DNA from: Proteus myxofaciens ATCC 19692
GTDB lineage: Bacteria > Pseudomonadota > Gammaproteobacteria > Enterobacterales > Enterobacteriaceae
Assembly (NCBI RefSeq): GCF_001654855.1
Contig: NZ_LXEN01000025.1
Location: 1 to 45,014 of the forward strand
DNA: 45,014 nucleotides
Reading direction: 5' to 3'
Shown here one piece after another: positions 42,083-45,014 of this stretch. The position numbers and the translations under genes were made by a program. The number at the start of each line of letters is the position of its first letter. The first letter of the stretch is position 1. Below the pieces are notes generated by a model. That model was not told the origin of the DNA and did no database searches. It saw only the letters and a list, made by a program, of their open reading frames with translations.

Positions 42083-42122
42083 AAACACACTATAATCCCT
42101 CATTATAGTGTGTTTTTATTTT
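42083..42122 (+). terminator. Terminator of alaA
   Basis: AAACACACTATAAT (42083-42096) and ATTATAGTGTGTTT (42102-42115) form a perfect 14-bp stem with loop CCCTC, continuing into a T-rich tail. Confidence 0.85.
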
Positions 42123-42195
42123 CTCTTTGATGGCTATTTACAACACAGAATTATCCACTCACAATAGGCACATCAATCACGCAAAGGGAGATCTC

Positions 42196-42777
42196 ATGAG
42201 TTATTTTTTTGCCCACCTTTCTCGTTTAAAACTCATTACTCGCTGGCCACTTATGCGTAATATTCGCCAAGAAAATGTTTCTGAGCACAGTTTACAAGTT
42301 GCTTTTGTTGCACATGCATTAGCCGTGATTAAAAACCGCATATTTGAAGGTAATGTCAACGCAGAACGTATTGCATTACAAGCTATGTATCATGATGCAA
42401 GTGAAGTTATTACTGGTGATATGCCTACGCCCATTAAATATCACAATCCTCAAATTGCTCACGAATATAAGAAAATCGAAAAATTTGCCCAGCAAAAATT
42501 AATTGAGATGTTACCTAAAGAGCTACAAGATGATTTTCGCCCGCTTATTGATGAACAATTACACAATGACGAAGAAACCTTTATCGTGAAACAAGCTGAT
42601 AGTCTGTGTGCCTATTTAAAATGTCTTGAAGAATTAGCAGCAGGCAATAGCGAATTTAATCTAGCTAAAAATCGATTAGAGAAAACACTTGCTGAAAGAC
42701 ATAGTCCTGAAATGGACTATTTTATGAAGGTATTTGTACCCGGCTTTAGTTTATCGCTTGATGAAATTAGTGAGTAA
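42196..42777 (+). CDS. yfbR: 5'-Deoxynucleotidase YfbR (HD domain)
   Basis: HD-domain phosphohydrolase that removes phosphate from deoxyribonucleoside 5'-monophosphates, part of dNTP salvage. 193 residues. The metal and catalytic residues are H31 ([15 protein letters not shown]), H66-D67 ([17 protein letters not shown]) and D135 ([13 protein letters not shown]), each two before the E. coli numbers. ATG 42196 is chosen because GGGAG lies directly upstream (42186-42190) and [20 protein letters not shown] is the family N-terminus; a reading from 42127 adds 23 unconserved residues. Confidence 0.95.
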   Translation: MSYFFAHLSRLKLITRWPLMRNIRQENVSEHSLQVAFVAHALAVIKNRIFEGNVNAERIALQAMYHDASEVITGDMPTPIKYHNPQIAHEYKKIEKFAQQKLIEMLPKELQDDFRPLIDEQLHNDEETFIVKQADSLCAYLKCLEELAAGNSEFNLAKNRLEKTLAERHSPEMDYFMKVFVPGFSLSLDEISE

Positions 42778-42799
42778 TTAAGTAAAACATTTTTATAGA

Positions 42800-42830
42800 A
42801 AGGTGAGTGCTAACAATAATCACTCACCTT
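42800..42830. repeat. Hairpin between yfbR and the orphan gene
   Basis: AAGGTGAGTG and CACTCACCTT form a perfect 10-bp stem with an 11-base loop. There is no T run on either strand directly after it, so it is listed as a hairpin, possibly a weak terminator for the convergent genes. Confidence 0.5.
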
Positions 42831-42876
42831 AAAAATTGAAACTGCACTTTAATTTTTTTTGATTTAATAATATAAA

Positions 42877-44268
42877 TCAATCTTTATTTTCAGCTCCATT
42901 TATATTTTCAGCTCCATTTATATTTTCTGTTTTATCTGTATTTTCTGTTTTATCTGTATTTTCTGTTTTATCTGTATTTTCTGTATTTTCTGTATTTTCT
43001 GTATTTTCTGTTTTATCTGTATTTTCTGTATTTTCTGTATTTTCTGTATTTTTCATTTTCTCTATATCTTTCATTTTCTTTAAATTTTCTATTTCCTCTG
43101 TATCTCCTGCTAAAAGCTTCAATGTATTAGATTCAAAACTTACGACCATATCTTCTGTTAATTTATTTAGTCTATCAATTTTACTATTATCTTTACCAAT
43201 AACTAAATTTCTTATTCCTTTCATACCACGAATAAACACATTGCTTCTATTGATACTTTTCTTTTTTTCCATAGCAAGCTTTATTATATCATTTTTATTT
43301 TCATCAAGTTTTAGTGTTTCCATATGATTTAAAGCTTGATCGATTGCATAATTAACTATTTCCAGTCTACTTTCTGAGTTAAATGTAGCAGCAAACTCTG
43401 GACCTTTATCTTTTATCATTTTCTCAATAATACTTTCAGCTTGTTCTAAATTAACATGAATATCATTATTATTAAGATAATTTTGAGTTATACTCTGGAA
43501 GATATCATGTGTATTTAAATCACTTTTATTTCTAACAATATTTTTATTTTTAAAATCATTAACAAGTTCAAAAAGACTCTCTATTTTTTTGTCGAACTTA
43601 CTTGACTCCATTGTTTTTAATATATTTCCCACTCTATTAGAAATGTTTAATTTGTTTTTTCTAGCGTCTATATATTCATGATACTTCTCATTTAAATAAT
43701 CCTTTACATAATCAACAGAATCATTTTTATTATTATTTTCTAATATAGAAAAAATGATTGCCTCATCAGCATGTTTTAATCCTAATGAAATAGAAAAATC
43801 ACTCATTGCCTTTGATGATTTATTATGAAATTCAGGTGCTAATGAGATAAAATTATTATATTTTGATAATATCTCATTCCCCGTGCTTTCTTTATTATTA
43901 ATCAAAGTATTTGCAATCAATCCTTTAAAAACAGTATGATGTGTGGAAATAGCCTTGTTTATCTGTTTTAAATCATCGCTAACACTTTGAGTTATTTTTT
44001 TATTGTTTTCATTCGAAAGAACATTTTTTTTATTACTCACTCTTGTTGTTGATTTACCGTGAATATTTTTTTCTATTATTAACTCTTTTATTTTACCTCT
44101 TAATACTTTATTACTTTCTTCTGAGATACGACTATTGCCCTTAGTGTTAAAGTTTACACTACTATTTGATATGGTGCTTATACGTCTGTCACCTTGACTA
44201 TTATTGCCATTGTCACTATTACTTGGAGTGACAATGCCATTGTTTATATTTACTGAATTTACGCCCAT
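42877..44268 (-). CDS. Orphan Asn/Lys-rich protein with C-terminal NTE repeats
   Basis: Unrecognised 463-residue protein. The first ~50 residues are Asn/Ser/Gly-rich and look disordered, with no signal peptide or membrane segment. Residues ~55-400 are mainly helical, charged and soluble-looking. The last 57 residues are NTE and NTDKTE units, then NINGAE twice. GAGAG lies about eight bases before ATG 44268. The DNA is much richer in A+T than the flanking backbone genes, and it interrupts the pair yfbR-yfbS, which are neighbours in E. coli, so it was probably acquired. The polar Ser/Asn N-terminus is compatible with a type III effector or other leaderless secreted protein, but this is not shown by any motif. 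Confidence 0.75.
   Translation of the reverse strand: MGVNSVNINNGIVTPSNSDNGNNSQGDRRISTISNSSVNFNTKGNSRISEESNKVLRGKIKELIIEKNIHGKSTTRVSNKKNVLSNENNKKITQSVSDDLKQINKAISTHHTVFKGLIANTLINNKESTGNEILSKYNNFISLAPEFHNKSSKAMSDFSISLGLKHADEAIIFSILENNNKNDSVDYVKDYLNEKYHEYIDARKNKLNISNRVGNILKTMESSKFDKKIESLFELVNDFKNKNIVRNKSDLNTHDIFQSITQNYLNNNDIHVNLEQAESIIEKMIKDKGPEFAATFNSESRLEIVNYAIDQALNHMETLKLDENKNDIIKLAMEKKKSINRSNVFIRGMKGIRNLVIGKDNSKIDRLNKLTEDMVVSFESNTLKLLAGDTEEIENLKKMKDIEKMKNTENTENTENTDKTENTENTENTENTDKTENTDKTENTDKTENINGAENINGAENKD
42889..43050 (-). repeat. Tandem 9-bp/18-bp in-frame repeat array
   Basis: 162 bases encoding 54 residues. In protein order: NTE x3, NTDKTE, NTE x3, NTDKTE x3, NINGAE x2. All unit lengths are multiples of three, so gain or loss of units would keep the frame. 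The DNA unit AATACAGAA is nearly identical between copies. Confidence 0.9.
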
Positions 44269-44401
44269 TATATATCTCTCTTATTAAACTATTTTCAATT
44301 CAATAATATGACTATACTTTTTTTTCTAAGAAAGATTTTAAAAAAACACACATTCATCAACATTGCATATACAACACATAAAAAATCATCATCAAATAAA
44401 T

Positions 44402-44436
44402 AAAAAACGTCGTTTATTAATTAATAAACGACGTTT
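44402..44436 (-). terminator. Terminator of yfbS
   Basis: AAACGTCGTTTATTAA and TTAATAAACGACGTTT make a 32-base perfect palindrome. On the minus strand it ends in a T run (TTTTTTATTTATTT), placed just after the yfbS stop. Confidence 0.8.
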
Positions 44437-44459
44437 CAGCAAAGTATAAATATTGATAT

Positions 44460-45014
44460 TTAGAATGGAAATAAGAGCGGGATCAGAAATACACTTATCG
44501 CCATTACAATAATCGTAAATGGCACGCCAATTTTCATAAAATCAGCAAATTTATAACCACCGGGCTCAAGAATAAGTGTATTTACGGGTGATGATACTGG
44601 TGTCATAAATGCAGCAGATGCCGCAACGCCAATGACCATGGCAAAAGGTAATGGCGATACTTCCATTTGATTTGCAGCTGCAATTGCAATTGGCGCCATT
44701 AATACCGCCGTTGCCGTATTCGAGATAAATAACCCAATGGATGCACAAAGTATAAATAAACACACCAACATCACTTGAGGGCCAGCACTACCCGCAACAT
44801 CCATTAAACCGTTTACAATAAGCTCTATACCACCTGTTTTTTGTAATGCTGCTGCAAAGGGCATCATTCCTACAATTAAAATAATACTTGGCCAATGGAT
44901 AGAGCGATAAGCGCTTTCCATATCGATACAGCGGAATTTACCCATTAATAGACAAGCAATAAGTGCAGCAATAAAGTTAGGCACTTCATTTGTCACCATC
45001 AGTGCCACCATCAG
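44460..45014 (-). CDS. yfbS: YfbS-type SLC13/DASS family permease, C-terminal part (5' end outside window)
   Basis: Last 184 or so residues of an inner-membrane permease of the divalent anion:sodium symporter / citrate transporter type. Several hydrophobic helices are seen, with the family motifs [35 protein letters not shown] and [15 protein letters not shown]. It ends IPLLFPF. The frame stays open to the window edge, so the true start is beyond 45014. The name follows gene order next to yfbR and alaA; the substrate is unknown. Confidence 0.85.
   Translation of the reverse strand: MMVALMVTNEVPNFIAALIACLLMGKFRCIDMESAYRSIHWPSIILIVGMMPFAAALQKTGGIELIVNGLMDVAGSAGPQVMLVCLFILCASIGLFISNTATAVLMAPIAIAAANQMEVSPLPFAMVIGVAASAAFMTPVSSPVNTLILEPGGYKFADFMKIGVPFTIIVMAISVFLIPLLFPF

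Noticed and set aside
42889..43050. Repeat array considered as a CRISPR
   Set aside because: Units are 9-18 bases, contiguous and in frame with a coding sequence; there are no spacers and no cas genes nearby.

Overview
The window looks like a chromosomal segment of an AT-rich member of the Enterobacterales, most likely genus Proteus. The backbone follows the E. coli order rcsC-gyrA-ubiG-nrdA-nrdB-yfaE, menFDHBCE, nuoA-N, lrhA, alaA, yfbR, yfbS. The catalase reads very close to the well-studied Proteus mirabilis catalase as I remember it, with identical numbering of Met53-His54 and Asn127. It also carries several substitutions against that remembered sequence, so a Proteus species other than P. 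mirabilis is plausible. No rRNA, tRNA, IS element, integrase or CRISPR array was seen.

Region 1-11.6 kb. On the minus strand lie the sensor part of rcsC (cut by the window edge) and gyrA. On the plus strand lie ubiG, then the aerobic ribonucleotide reductase operon nrdA-nrdB-yfaE (enzyme plus the ferredoxin that maintains its radical cofactor), a small YgdI/YgdR-type lipoprotein, and tyrP with two tandem TyrR-like boxes. A YfaZ-type outer-membrane protein is convergent with tyrP. The nrdA leader holds a perfect DnaA box, an NrdR-like box and a strong terminator-shaped hairpin.

Region 11.6-20.9 kb. A monofunctional catalase (plus strand) converges on the six menaquinone genes menF-D-H-B-C-E (minus strand). 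The men genes make the quinone used for anaerobic respiration. menF is separated from menD by a gap containing a terminator-like hairpin.

Region 20.9-23.3 kb. A very AT-rich two-gene insertion between menF and nuoN encodes a binary alpha-pore-forming toxin of the XaxAB/YaxAB (xenorhabdolysin) type. This is the clearest accessory system here.

Region 23.3-38.3 kb. The complete 13-gene nuo operon for NADH:quinone oxidoreductase (complex I), with fused nuoCD, is transcribed leftward. It has a long AT-rich upstream region with an FNR-like site.

Region 38.3-45.0 kb. This holds lrhA (LysR-type regulator), a long intergenic region with two back-to-back perfect hairpins, alaA, yfbR, and the end of yfbS. 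Inserted between yfbR and yfbS is an unrecognised, very AT-rich 463-codon gene. Its protein is Asn/Lys-rich and ends in a tandem NTE/NTDKTE repeat tail. This orphan is the most novel object in the window; a secreted or effector role is only a guess.
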